From Neoarius graeffei (lineage: Eukaryota > Chordata > Actinopteri > Siluriformes > Ariidae), in contig NC_083570.1 of the NCBI RefSeq assembly GCF_027579695.1, positions 5,921,001 through 5,985,000 of the forward strand: a stretch of DNA of 64,000 nt. The letters are read 5' to 3'. The notes under the pieces were generated by a model. The model did no database searches, was not told the origin of the DNA, and worked only from the letters and a program-made list of their open reading frames with translations. Positions 1-10,409 of the stretch are shown in pieces (positions within the stretch are counted from its first letter, which is position 1; each line of letters starts with the position of its first letter). Both the position numbers and the translations under genes were made by a program.

Positions 1-7
1 GCCTTAA

Positions 8-1464
8 AGGCGTCACGCAGTGGTGATAAAAGTCGCATTATTCTGCACCAGAATGCTTTCGAGATTCGAAATAAATTGACCGTCGATTTTTCAAAAGCTT
101 CCCGCGGTTGTAATCGGTCCTTATTTGGTCATGCCCATCACTTGAAATTTCCCGCGTTCGCAGCGCCCCCTCTCGGTTAATGGAACAGCTGCGTGACGTC
201 ATACCAGTAACCACTCGGTGCAGTTGCAATGACGGACACACCAGAAAATAGGAGCGATGCTGAGGAAATTAGCTTTGATTTTACCGATACAGAAGAAGAA
301 AATGGCCCACAAGTAGAGATTTTGACAGCTGAATGTCCTGGTGGTATCAAGCCTTACAGATTTGAACCTGAGCGTTCATCTTCAGATGAAAATGAGGATA
401 GTTCTAATGACGACAGAAACGAAGACGAGAATGAAGAAGACCGGTGACTTGAAGACTTGTTTTGGTTGGTTTCTCTGACTAAATCACTACTTGTGTGTAT
501 TTTTAAAGACCATTTTCACTTGAATTAGAATGCTGTGTGATTAATCTATGATTATGTGTAATACTGATAGCTGTAGGGGGTGAAAGTATAGCTAGAAAGA
601 TTGAATTCTAGCAGGTTGACAGCTTGCGATCTCGCGAAATGCAGTGGGCCTTCTGATGCAGTAGACCCCTTGATATTCCAGTTTTCATCATTTTCCTTTT
701 ATTGCGGTTGATTTTAACTTGATATTCAGTATGTTATAGGCTGGGAGTATTGAGCCTTGTATTGTATTGTTTAGTAAATGTACAATCATCAGTAATAAGT
801 GATAATTATTAGTTAAAGGCAGCTCTGTGGCATAAATCACTGTAAAATTTGGACACAAGTCCAAATTTGGCCTTTTGGTTTCTATCCTATAGATCTATTT
901 TGCTCTCCCATGATGATCTTAGACCTATTAAAAGCGAAATGGGGTGTTGTAAATAATATTGCAAGATCATGGAGGTTTAATTGGAGTTTTGTGAAAATGT
1001 TTTTAAAAAGCTAGTAAAGGTGGCTTGGGAAGCTGGAAAGCAGACATTATAAACAAACAATTTATTTTTAATGCATGTTTTCCAGGTGCAGTTGTGGAAA
1101 CTGTAGAATTATCACAGAATATTAATACATCATTTCATAGTGTTTTGAGTGTTCAAAACTATCCACAAACTGAATAAATCCACAAAATCCACAATGTAAA
1201 CAACTCTGGTAAACGCGCGCTATAGAGAAAACATGGCGACAGGCCAGCATCACCCAAGGGAGGTTACTGGTATGACATCACACATAAGTTGACCTAGTTA
1301 ACGGCTGGCTGCCTAAATTTGGCTGTGCGCGTCAACTTTAAATGCTTGTAGCGGGCGCATCGTGACACTGAGATCGCGGGAAACCGAGGGGCTTGAATAA
1401 CCCACCAAACCCGACATTTTGACACATGATATAGCCTGATTGCTGAAATTACCGCACGACGCCT
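8..1464. mobile_element. TTAA-flanked DNA transposon, non-autonomous
   Basis: The element lies between two TTAA copies (4-7 and 1465-1468). Its ends are imperfect inverted repeats: AGGCGTCACGC on the left and the complement of AGGCGTCGTGC on the right. A second inverted repeat of 20 bases with one mismatch lies inside (193-212 against 1262-1281). The unoccupied site (gagccTTAAacactg) is visible twice in duplicated DNA of this same window, near 37078 and 52370, which proves a clean insertion. TTAA targeting is known for piggyBac and Kolobok; AGG...CCT termini fit Kolobok better than the CCC ends usual for piggyBac. No transposase is present. The only reading frame of note is the acidic one at 229-447. 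Confidence 0.85.
229..447 (+). CDS. Small acidic ORF inside the TTAA element
   Basis: A 72-residue frame starts at an ATG about 220 bases inside the left end of the transposon. It is strongly acidic and low in complexity (runs of Glu, Asp, Asn, Ser) around one conserved-looking core, GIKPYRFEPE. From memory, a PYxFEP motif opens transposon-borne fish proteins annotated as P2X7-like or YqaJ-linked, but this is recall and not tested. It may be the first exon of a lost accessory or transposase gene. No splice donor was pinned down, and it may not be translated today. Confidence 0.35.
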   Translation: MTDTPENRSDAEEISFDFTDTEEENGPQVEILTAECPGGIKPYRFEPERSSSDENEDSSNDDRNEDENEEDR

Positions 1465-1629
1465 TTAAACACTGCGTTCCATGAGGCTGGCAGGGGGAGT
1501 CGGCTCTCTTCTGTGGGATCTTTAACTAGTTTTAGAATGCTAGTTTAAGCTGATATGTGATTGATCTAACGGTAAAACAGCACGAGGGCTCGAGAACTTT
1601 GACAGGTTACAATTTTACTTGGCAACAGA

Positions 1630-1702
1630 ATGTATCTGAATTCTGATTGGCTGTTGTATCTGAATTCTGATTGGTTGTTGTATCTGAATTCTGATTGGTT
1701 GT
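1630..1702 (+). repeat. 24-bp tandem repeat, three copies
   Basis: A 24-base unit containing TGAATTCTGATTGG repeats three times here and only twice in the duplicated partner (about 52536-52586). It lies in the intron just upstream of the B30.2 exon. Each unit carries CTGATTGG, the complement of a CCAAT box, which may be coincidental. Confidence 0.85.
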
Positions 1703-1877
1703 TGTTGTATTATTGCCCTTTTGTTGTGTTCTTGAGCCCAGAGTGGGGGGAGGGGGGAGTGACAGGGTTCTACAGAGAAAAGTTTTCACTGCAACCGAAC
1801 TGCTGTTTTCGTGACCACGCCCCCAGCGCGGATATTCATGTTCACATTGTTCAGTTTGTTTTTCTCTTTTACTTTAG

Positions 1878-2401
1878 ATTTCTGTTATCTGAATCTGGAT
1901 CCCAACACGGCACATCGTCTCCTCATTCTGTCTGAGAAGAACAGAGCGGTGAGAGGCAGTGGGAGAGAGCAGCGTTACTCTGATCATCCAGAGAGATTTG
2001 ATTTCTGGTGGCAGGTGTTGTGTAAGGAGAGAGTGTGTGGACGCTGTTACTGGGAGGTGGAGTGGAGCGGTGATGGTGTTGTGTTCATATCAGTCTCATA
2101 TAAAGACATCAGCAGGAAAGGACGGGGTGATGAGTGTCGTTTTGGAGGCAACAATCAGTCCTGGAGTCTGTGGTGTTCTTCTTCTCTCTCTTTCTGGCAC
2201 AACAGTATTAAGACTGATCTCAGAGTTCCATCACCCTCCAGAATAGGAGTGTATGTGGATCACAGTGCAGGAACTCTGTCCTTCTACAGCGTCTCTGACA
2301 CGATGAAGCTCCTCCACAGAGTCCACACCACATTCACTCAGACTCTATACGCTGGGTTTGGGGTTCCTGGTTCTACAGTGAGATTGTGTGATCCAGAATA
2401 A
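1878..2401 (+). CDS. finTRIM gene A, last exon (PRY-SPRY/B30.2)
   Basis: This is the C-terminal B30.2 exon of a TRIM E3 ubiquitin-ligase gene of the fish finTRIM type. The acceptor TTTAG ends at 1877 and the frame then runs 174 codons to a TAA. Family landmarks are present: [14 protein letters not shown] (PRY start), [25 protein letters not shown] and LYAGF near the end. In this family the B30.2 domain recognises ligands such as viral proteins or host partners. The exon starts with two bases completing a codon, matching the phase of gene B exon 5. RING, B-box and coiled-coil exons must lie beyond the left edge. The stop codon sits inside AATAAAA, a polyadenylation-like hexamer, as in gene B. 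No stop or frameshift is seen. Confidence 0.85.
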
Positions 2402-2960
2402 AAGTGTGTAGTGTTTTCTGTAAAATTCCTGCACGTTGCCACCTTGTTGCTCAGTCGTCTGTTTCACTAGAACACAATCCAGCTGCACAAAAACACTCAT
2501 TTTAATATTTAAATTAAAACAGATGAATATTTAAAATAATTAAAAAGGAAATGTTAAAAATTAACTGTCAGACAAGAAACTCGTCAAATTTAAAAAGAAA
2601 ATGATCTCATGACCTTCGCATTATAAAGTTCTGTTTGTTTCATATTAAGCAGCGTCTCATTAAATAACTAATAAACAGTAATAAAGCCAGAACAGAACAA
2701 CATTTTAAACCTGTTCAGGTCACACTATATAAAAATAAAACATCACTTTTGGAATGAATTTGATTTTTCTGCTTGTGTTCTAAGATGTAAAATCCACATT
2801 CACTTTTTCAAATCTGAAGTTGTTTCTAAACCCTGAGATTTGATTGTAAAACATTGAACAATATTTAAACTCCATTAGAACATCCAGTACATGATCGGTT
2901 CAGGCTGCCGATGTCGTGTTCATCCCATATTCAGCCTGGATGATGATTGGCCCGCAGATA
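2402..2960. other. Downstream flank of finTRIM A
   Basis: AT-rich DNA without a credible reading frame. It is conserved with 53295-53851, so it belongs to the duplicated block and probably holds the 3' end of the transcript. Confidence 0.6.
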
Positions 2961-5180
2961 GAACCTTATAAATCCAGGTTTGTCTGTGAGTTTGGGATTT
3001 TTATTCAAATATTACAATCAAAGCTTTGCAGGATAAAAGATAAGAGCACAGGAGAATAAAGTTTCCCCCAGTGATGGAGTTTCTGTGCTGAACTCATTTT
3101 CCGACAGAAGCAAATTCAACCTTTTCCTGAGAGTTTCAGCAGCTGGATAAATATTGTTCAGTATATTAAACTGAATTTCTTTCACTGTGGGTGAAATTGG
3201 CCGTCTAAGATAACTACAGTGTGTATTTGTTAGCGTACCTCCATCGTCAGTTATTCTTACTTTTATTTTTTTTTTTTTATATCAGGGAATAGCTTCCATT
3301 TTAAAATATTCCTAATTCCTTTGTTATTATATTTTCTTTCACCGATTTTCAATTCAGGCAGTTTGACCGACACCTTTGAATATTCAAGGGTATTTTTTAT
3401 CGTGAATCTTAAGGGAGGTGGAATAGATCTACAAATTTGATTAAATTCTCTATAGACACATTTTAAATGAAACTTTTCTACAAATGAATTAAATTGCATC
3501 AAATGTCCATTTTCATCCATTAGATCAGTAATATCTAAAACTTTATCATTCCATTCTTGTTGAAATAAAGTCTTCCTTTTAATAGTAATGGTTCTATTAT
3601 TCCACAAGGTTAAGTACGCTTGCATTTGTGGACATTAAATAAATAATTTTGGTGAAATTGGGCAGCCTTGTCTGATTCCACATAAAATCTTAAATTGAAT
3701 AATTGATTGGTAATCAGTCATATCCAGAATCAGTCAGACGTGGTTTTGAATATATCTTCCCTTCATGAAGGCTGATTGATATTCGTCTACAAGTTTTACA
3801 AGTCCACGCTTTAGACGATTAGCAGATACTAAGGCAAGTAATTTATAATCATTGCATAGTAAGGTTATAGGTCTCCAATTGTCTAGCAACAAGAAGTCTT
3901 TTTTGGATTTTGGCAGCAAGGTTATTAAGCCTGTCTTCATCGTTGGGAATAAACATCCTTTGTCAGTGCATTCTAAAAATGCTCTATATAATATAGATTT
4001 TTTAAATATCCACCCAAAAGTATTTTAAAAATTCAGATGTTAAGCCATCGATTCCTGGGGATTTACCATTATTTATTTGTTTTAATGCAATTTCAATTTA
4101 TGTTATAGTTCATTCCTCACCAAGTGTATGTTTGTCTTCATCCAGCTTTTTGATGTCATCATTAATGGGATAAAATAAGACGTCACATTCTGATTTATTA
4201 AATTTATGGTCCAATAAAAGAGCCAAATTCCATCCTGTACTCATTTCTGATCTTCTATTATATTATCATTGGTCATAAGCTTACTCATTTTTTTCTTAGG
4301 TTGTCTTTGATTTTCAAGTCTGAAGAAATACGATGAACTTTTTTCACCCTGTTCGATCCATCCAGCTCTTGATCGAGTGGAAACTCCATTTGCCTTTATT
4401 GTGTACATTTCATCTAGTAGAGACTGCAGTGACTAATTCTGAAATGTTTTTGAAGGATAGTTGTGTGTTTTTTACTAATGTATTAATTTTATCAATCAGA
4501 TCCTTTTGTTCTTGTCTCCTTATACATGAAAGTTTTTTACCCATGCCAATTGCTATTTGTTTGACCTTAAACTTAAACCATTCCCATTTACTCCTATCAG
4601 ACATGTCTAACTCTTCAACCTCCAAAATAAGAGACTTCACCTGATCACAAAATTCACCGTTCTGTAATAAGTCGTGATTAAATTTCCAGATATTAGGAAG
4701 GATCTTATGTTGCTTAGACGTGAATAGGATTAGACTAATTGTACAATGGTCTGTGAGCGGAGAGGCTGAAATTTCACAATCTAAAATATCATTATACAGC
4801 TCACAAGAGATAAGCCAGTAATCTAGTCTCGAACACTGACCGTTTCCTGCAGCATTAAACCATGTATATTGAATACAAGTTGGGTTTGACGACCTTCAAA
4901 AATCAATTACATTCATTGTTGTTCATAAATTCAGTATAATGCGGCTGTAAACAGGTTGTGGATTCCTGTGAGGTATTCGATCTCACCATGAATCAGGGGC
5001 GATGTTAAAGTCTCCGCACATTATCACTTTTTCTGAAGTATGTGATGTTTTCCATTCGTTAACAAGTTTACTTCATTCCTCTGTTATGATTTTGGGTACA
5101 AATAAGGTTCATTTGGTTGTGCTTAGAACTGTGATATTGGTGAATTGCTCCTCGAGGGAACAAAAGAGTTAACCTGTTGT
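2961..5180 (-). mobile_element. L1-like (Tx1/L1 type) LINE fragment
   Basis: Minus-strand non-LTR retrotransposon. Reading from high to low coordinates one sees an endonuclease trace around 5045-4990 (MCGDFN then PDSW), an inter-domain helical region at 4640-4410, reverse-transcriptase blocks at 3940-3734 (LLDNWRPITLLCNDYK, then YQSAFMKGRYI) and the L1 C-terminal region at 3625-3263 (LWNNRTITI ... IPPPLRF). Many frames are interrupted and the 5' end is missing, so it is dead. The 3' tail (from about 2962) recurs alone at 29868-30018 and again in the duplicate at 53852. Confidence 0.85.
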
Positions 5181-5560
5181 AATAATAGGATTAAATAGGT
5201 GCAGTTCAATAACCACTAAACGTTAAAGATAATCGTTTACAAACCGGTCTAAAACATAGAAATCAGATTAAAATTCAAAAGGAGAGAGAGCGAGAACTTT
5301 ATAAATTCATCCATCTTAGGTAGATTATCTAACTGAATTATACTTCATTTCAGTGAGACAACTTTGTGTGAGAAGAGTGAGTTGGTACTCTCTATTGCCT
5401 GCAGGAATTTGAGACGGTATGTTTTCATTTCTGTATGTTCTGTTTTATATTCAGTAAAGTGCTGGCATTTCCATTTGCAATCCCTGGTTTCTGGTCTAAC
5501 TCTCACTTGTCTACCCCACTCTAATAGAACCTAGAACTGGTCCAGTAGCTTCTCGAGTAT
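5181..5560. other. No gene seen
   Basis: About 380 bases between the L1 remnant and a tandem repeat. No coding, RNA or transposon end could be supported. Confidence 0.5.
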
Positions 5561-5569
5561 CAGGGAATT

Positions 5570-6430
5570 GATAGCGGTGCTACACAGGCACTTACGGATG
5601 TATGTACAGGGGAGAGTGGGAGAAGCAAACTGGGAACAAAGCCAAATCACAGGATGAGAATTGTAGTGAAAATACAGGCAAGGGTCGGTCGATCGGCAAA
5701 CAGAGCAATGTAGGCAGGACGAGACAACAAGGTAGAGACAACGAGAACAGGGGTGGAAATAACTAGAAAGCAGGCAGAAGGTAAACGGCTCGGTACGACA
5801 GGAGTGAACACTGAACAATACTTTGCAACTCAGGAGAGTGTGAGAGAGGCTTAAATAACTGGGCTGATGACTCAAACGAGAGACATGTGTAATTAATAAG
5901 CAGGTGATAGAGGGCACTGTGGTTCTTGGGAGTTGTAGTTTTGAGAAGCCATGTTTGTAGTCTGTTTTGAGCTGTCGCTCCCAACGCCATTACTGACAGC
6001 AGGCACTTACGAATGCAAGTGCAGGTGAGAACGGGGGTGTTGCAAACTGAAGGCTGAGGCAAATACGAAGAGCAAGAATCATAGTCAGGAACAGGCAGAG
6101 GTCAGTCGAATGACAAACTGAGCAACATAGGGAAAACAGTAAGACAAAGTCGAGACTAAACACAAACACTGGTCAATACAGGAAATCAGGCAGAAATCAA
6201 ACGGCTCGGTAAAGCTGGGCACAGAACACTAAACAATACTTCACACTGGCAGTCTGTGAGAGCTGAGTGTATATAGGCGAGGTGATTACTGATGAATGGG
6301 AGACAGGTGATGTAATTATAAGTCGGGTGATAGAAGGCACTGTGACTCTTGGGGACTGTAGTCCGGATTGGCCATGTTTGGAGGCTGCTCTGAAATCATG
6401 TTTTCAGTGCCGTTACTGACACTCCTCTGC
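5570..6430. repeat. Diverged two-copy tandem repeat, unit about 425 bp
   Basis: Two units (about 5578-6000 and 6001-6430) share the same order of landmarks: ggcacttacg, a purine-rich stretch with ggcaaacagagcaa or its variant, aacggctcggta, aacaatactt, then ggtgatag-ggcactgtg and ccatgttt, ending at gccattactgacag or gccgttactgacac. They are clearly homologous but much diverged. There is no coding signal. It resembles a dispersed fish repeat; I cannot assign a class. Confidence 0.75.
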
Positions 6431-7090
6431 GACCCATTCCCGACAGTCAGTTAATTTGCGTAATCTTTTCATCAAATACTATTTTCATTATTATTTGCTT
6501 TATTTTGAAAGGACATTTGTGTTTTATAGTTGCTTACCCCTAGCTGTCTGTCTCTTTGTAAATATGTTCTCTGCCACGCCCGTTACAGTCAGGTGTTGGT
6601 TGAAATGTTCACAAACTCGTCTGACCAGATTACAATCCTGAATGATGACAAATAGTCTTGAGCATGACACAAAACATGTAATAAATTCTAACAAATTCCT
6701 TTTGAGGAAGACAAATATTGAAATACAAGTTTAAATCCGATCATGAACTGAAGCAGCGAAGTTGACAATCCCAAATCAGAAATTGTTTGGACAGTATGTA
6801 GAAGTTGAAATCAAAACTGAAAACAATGAGTTGTAAATAATCATTGACCTGTATCACACTCAGAACAAAACAAGAGCACACTATTTAATATTTTACTTCA
6901 TGAATTTTGTTTTGTTTTTTATAAACAGGTATTTCGCTTTTGATGCTTCCAACATGTTTCAGAAGAAGTTGGCACAGTAAAGAATTTACCATTTTATAAG
7001 GTTTCCGTTCCTTCTCACAACACTTAAAAGATGTTTCAGGATTGAAGACACCAAGTGATGAAGAATCAACTGATTTCAACTTTCATAAAA
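6431..7090. other. No gene seen
   Basis: AT-rich DNA with scattered short frames and no recognisable motif, splice pair or repeat terminus. Confidence 0.5.
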
Positions 7091-7091
7091 T

Positions 7092-7200
7092 CTCATGAAA
7101 TTAATCCTAATCAGTGCAGCTACATGGGTTATATTTCTGCACTGAAGGGAGATGAAATGGTTAATAGAGGAGTGTTCATGATCTCGTTGTGTTTGTGTTC

Positions 7201-7234
<34 letters not shown>

Positions 7235-7300
7235 GCTCCTTCAAACACAGAACCAGTTCATGTTTCCAGTGTGTCTGGACTCGTTTAAGTGACAATGATG
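7092..7300 (+). pseudogene. finTRIM 5' fragment with RING start, dead
   Basis: From 7092 the sequence matches the leader of gene B (32667 onward), including the CT tract, up to ACACAGAACCAG. It then jumps directly to the RING start: QFMFPVCLDSFK followed by a stop. Gene B reads [13 protein letters not shown] at this place. The missing 135 bases (32812-32946 in gene B) lie between two ACCAG words, so a microhomology deletion removed the start codon. The first zinc-binding Cys is also changed to Phe. This is the relic of a third finTRIM copy lying between genes A and B. Confidence 0.8.
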
Positions 7301-7440
7301 TAGACATTTTCTTAAAACTGTGTGTTTTATTGTATGCTGATACTATAGTACGAGCAGAATCTGCAGAAGAACTGCAATTTGCGCAAAACGCAGTACATAG
7401 GTATTGTCAGGAATGGGCTTTAACTGAAATGTTACAAAAA
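7285..7440 (+). mobile_element. LINE reverse-transcriptase scrap
   Basis: A short plus-strand piece reads CVLLYADTIVRAESAEELQ followed by a helix ending in CQEWAL. This is the catalytic palm of a non-LTR reverse transcriptase; the usual YADD has lost one Asp. It abuts the dead RING fragment, suggesting insertion there. Clade cannot be assigned from so little sequence. Confidence 0.65.
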
Positions 7441-7464
7441 CAAAGATGGTCATTTTTTCATGAG

Positions 7465-8160
7465 GTAAAGTACGTAACTGTCCCTGTACTCCTGTAGAGT
7501 TCGTACAGCATTCTGCAATAATGCAGACACTTTGAGGAGATCAATGGTCTTCTCCTGCAGTAACTTTGAGATGGCATTAGTGCACTCCAAAATCTTTGTC
7601 TGAAGGCTGATTAAAAATATGAACTGAAATTTAGTAATGGCCTGTTTAAGTGCATCTGCCTCATCTCGTTCATTCGTTTTCTCGCCTGCAAGTGAGAGCT
7701 TTAATGACGTCTCCATATCTGTACTTTAACGCAACAAGCGCATCGTAGTGGGAGGACCAGCGGGTTGGGCAGAGGCGTTTCAAGGTTATGTTCCTGCTCT
7801 CTGGGCTCAATAAGTCACCAAGTAATGCCCATCTCTTAACACTGTTGGCAACCACATCATGAAACTGTCTAATCACTGGGATAGTTGTGACAGAATCATT
7901 CAGTACCAAATTCAGACAATGAGCCGCACAGTGCACGTACAAAGCAAGGGGCTCCCGCTCCGCTATTCTCTCTTGAACACCAGAATAAATTCCGCTCATG
8001 TTCGCTGTGCCGTCATAACCCTGTCCACGGCATCTGGAGAGATCTAAGCCATTCCCTTCAATGCAGCTAATAATTTGGCCCTCCAGTTCAGAAGCGGATG
8101 CGTTCACAGTTATCTCGAATCCAAGAAAAGCCTCAACTATCCTGATTTCATAGGGTTTTT
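7465..8160 (-). pseudogene. hAT transposase fragment (ZMYM1-like type)
   Basis: Minus-strand remnant of a hAT transposase of the kind often annotated as zinc finger MYM-type 1-like. Landmarks in order: FLGFEITVNAS, CRGQGYDGTANMSG, HCAAHCLNLVLND, and CPTRWSSHYDAL (RW motif of the hAT core). A frameshift near 7690 separates this from a downstream helical part (7716-7450). The N-terminal zinc fingers and the C-terminal dimerisation region are missing. Catalytic function is lost. Confidence 0.8.
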
Positions 8161-9307
8161 TATTTTATTTTTTTGAACCATGATAAGAATGTGTAGCAAA
8201 AATGAGAGTTATATAGGTCAACTAGTCTGTAATCATGTGAAAACTTGTAGGTTTCAAGGAATTTCCAATGAAATCACGTAAGGCACATTTATCCAGTCCC
8301 CCCAGGATTTCGCGGGCCTTTTTTGTGATTGTTGCAGGCTAAAATGTCTGATGTTGCAGGGGGGTTTTCCAAAAAATTGCGATGAAAGTTGCGGTGTTTT
8401 TTAGGTTTTTGTTGCGATTACATTGTGGGAGGAAGTGAAAGTTGCGAGAAATTGTTGCGATTTTCTCTTTTTGTGATTAAAATTGAGTGATATGTTAAAT
8501 ATTAAGTTATTACTGAAAAACTATTGATTAAAAAAACAAAGACACTGAGAAATGGTCCTGTAAACAACTTTACCAATATAAAAGATGACCAGGACTACAT
8601 AAATGCAGAAAAATAGGCTTTACTTATCCAAATGCACCTGTTGGTTCAAAAGTTAAAGTGCATAGAACCTCACAGCACAACATGAAGTTACCTTAAAATA
8701 TAATATAAATGCCTCAGCTTTCATGCAAGAAAAAAAAAAACTATTAATACTAGTACTGTGTGCAGGCAGCAGGGTTCCCACACCTTAGTTAACATCAAAT
8801 TCAAGGACCACACGCGGCGGCATTTACCTACTGCTACTGCTGGATATGTTATCAGTAAATGACCATAACACTTGTAGCTCCAGCCTAGCATAGGTCATTG
8901 AATCAGATTGCACTACTTGATTTGGACACATGGAGGGACTATATTCAGATGTGGCAGCACATTTCTGTGATTACTAAACCGGAATGAGAATATAGTTCCA
9001 TGTCATATCAGCCTAGAAAATAGCCACGTTTCCTTCTCTCCTCTTTCTATTGGTCTTAGTACACTTTGCAACTACAGAAGAGTTAAGTTTTAATGAGGAA
9101 AAATATCATAATTCTTAGTCACTTTTGAGCAAGATGCTGATAGGCGAGATGCTAATGGTCTAATCTGATTCCATGACTTATGCTAGGCTGGAGTTAAAAC
9201 TTCTACAGTCAGACTCAGAGAACAGGTGGATGAACTGGAGAAAGCTCAACTGTCAATTGTTTAACTTGAGGGGAGGTGGAAAATTAGTATATTTCCCCAA
9301 ATGGTGG
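8161..9307. other. Transposon-end debris, no gene
   Basis: Contains a start-like end CAGTCCCCCCAGGATTT (about 8299) followed by G/T-rich DNA with repeated TTGCGA words, and another hAT-like terminus CAGGGTTCCCACACC (about 8768). No partner ends were found, so neither element is delimited. No reading frame is credible. Confidence 0.45.
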
Positions 9308-9391
9308 CTGTATCCCAGGGGTGCAGATACGTTTTTTGAACTGGGGGGGGACAAAGCTGCCAGCAAACCAACCCCAACCCCACCCCCAACA

Positions 9392-9931
9392 TAGCCTGGG
9401 AAATCCCATGCTGCTTTGCACAATCGTTCCGATCTGAAAAGACAGCATCGAAACTATGGTCTAAAGGCTCGCCTGAGTTAGGGAGCCAATCAGAGAGTGG
9501 GGAGGGGTGGAAAGACGGTGATGCGTACTACTCGACAAACGGTAGTTTATTTGGGACTGTTTACGGATCACATTTAACATGGCGGTGAGCGATACGAACC
9601 AAACTTTCGATCAAGCTTTAGACACTGTTCTGAATAGTTTGGAGCGAAAGTTGGTTTTAAAAAAAGAACAGCGTTTGGCGTTACAGTCTATTTTTGTTTT
9701 GCCTTCTCTTTCTCTTTCCTTCTCTTCTTCACCTCTTCGTCGCTCTAACTACGTCACTGGGTACAACTGCCATGATTGGCCATGGGCTACGTATACGCCA
9801 AATGATAGACATTCGCAATGTCCAATAAATGGCCGTTGACAATTGTAAACCACACCTCCCCTACGAGAAATTCAATAGGCGGATTCCAGACCATATTTCA
9901 CTTGTGATATGGTCTGGTGTTAACCAGACTA
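9392..9931 (+). mobile_element. TAGCCTGG element with terminal hairpin, copy 1
   Basis: Ends TAGCCTGG and CCAGACTA form an 8-bp inverted repeat with one mismatch. They are flanked by a perfect 9-bp TSD CCCCCAACA (9383-9391 and 9932-9940). Just inside the right end is a hairpin with an 11-bp stem (CCAGACCATAT at 9886-9896 paired to 9907-9917) and a 10-base loop, followed by TGTTAA and the terminal CCAGACTA. A RecQ-like reading frame begins 187 bases from the left end. Copy 2 (38573-43607) has the same layout. The 9-bp TSD suggests a Mutator-like or other superfamily; I could not name it. Confidence 0.8.
9579..9695 (+). pseudogene. RecQ-like helicase N-terminus, truncated
   Basis: The frame opens with MAVSDTNQTFDQALDTVL and continues to KKEQRLALQSIF before losing similarity at a pyrimidine tract. 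It aligns residue for residue in pattern with the longer frame at 43398-43151 ([13 protein letters not shown] ... [13 protein letters not shown]), which continues into a helicase motif I. Here motif I is gone, so only the region before the first helicase motif survives. The start codon is chosen because both copies share it. It is carried by the TAGCCTGG transposon and is not a host gene. Confidence 0.6.
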
Positions 9932-10138
9932 CCCCCAACATGTGTTGTGCGAGGAATATACTCTGATGCCCTTAAAACTGCCTTCTGAGCACTGTATCTA
10001 CAGGCTACCATCGAAAGAAGGAGGCTACCAGAAAGGCATCTCTACTCCGTACGATTTTACTTTCACTATGACATTACTTTGAACAGACTATCAAAAAATT
10101 GCAAGGTGATATGCTAAAGTAAGGCACAGTTTACTTAC

Positions 10139-10204
10139 AGTCATTGTTTTTTGAAAAAACGATGCAATCGTTTTCTGTCTTTTCGGTTTGGCACCCTTCA
10201 TCAT
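10139..10204 (-). pseudogene. hAT transposase exon 1 remnant
   Basis: A 66-base minus-strand exon reads [17 protein letters not shown] and ends at a good donor (GACT|GTAAGT). A basic patch followed by a KRQKTIxSFF motif is how ZMYM1/TTF-type hAT transposases begin. The same exon stands in copy 2 at 41156-41220 with the same donor. No downstream exons remain inside either copy. Confidence 0.6.
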
Positions 10205-10409
10205 GCCGTGTTGGGGTCCTGAACTAGGAGCTGTCCCCGATATGCCTGTCAAACTTGTTGTGGGTAACCATAGCAACCAAGCTCGAGCTCGCAACCTGTG
10301 CAGTCTGCGCAGCTCAACCAACCGAATATCAGTCTTTGTTTTGTTTTATGTGAGTTGTTGCAACTATGTATGTACTGCTGTGCACCTCAATAAACCGAAT
10401 GGTAATTAG

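Larger units (their letters stand above)
1469..4700. repeat. Segmental duplicate, copy 1 (partner 52379-55615)
   Basis: This stretch is nearly identical to 52379-55615 in the same orientation, covering the intron before the B30.2 exon, the exon, its downstream DNA and the L1-like fragment. The match stops at 4700/55615. The left side of copy 1 is occupied by the TTAA transposon; copy 2 has the empty site and continues leftward into sequence also present at 36714-37238. This is what tandem duplication of a finTRIM gene would leave. Confidence 0.9.
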
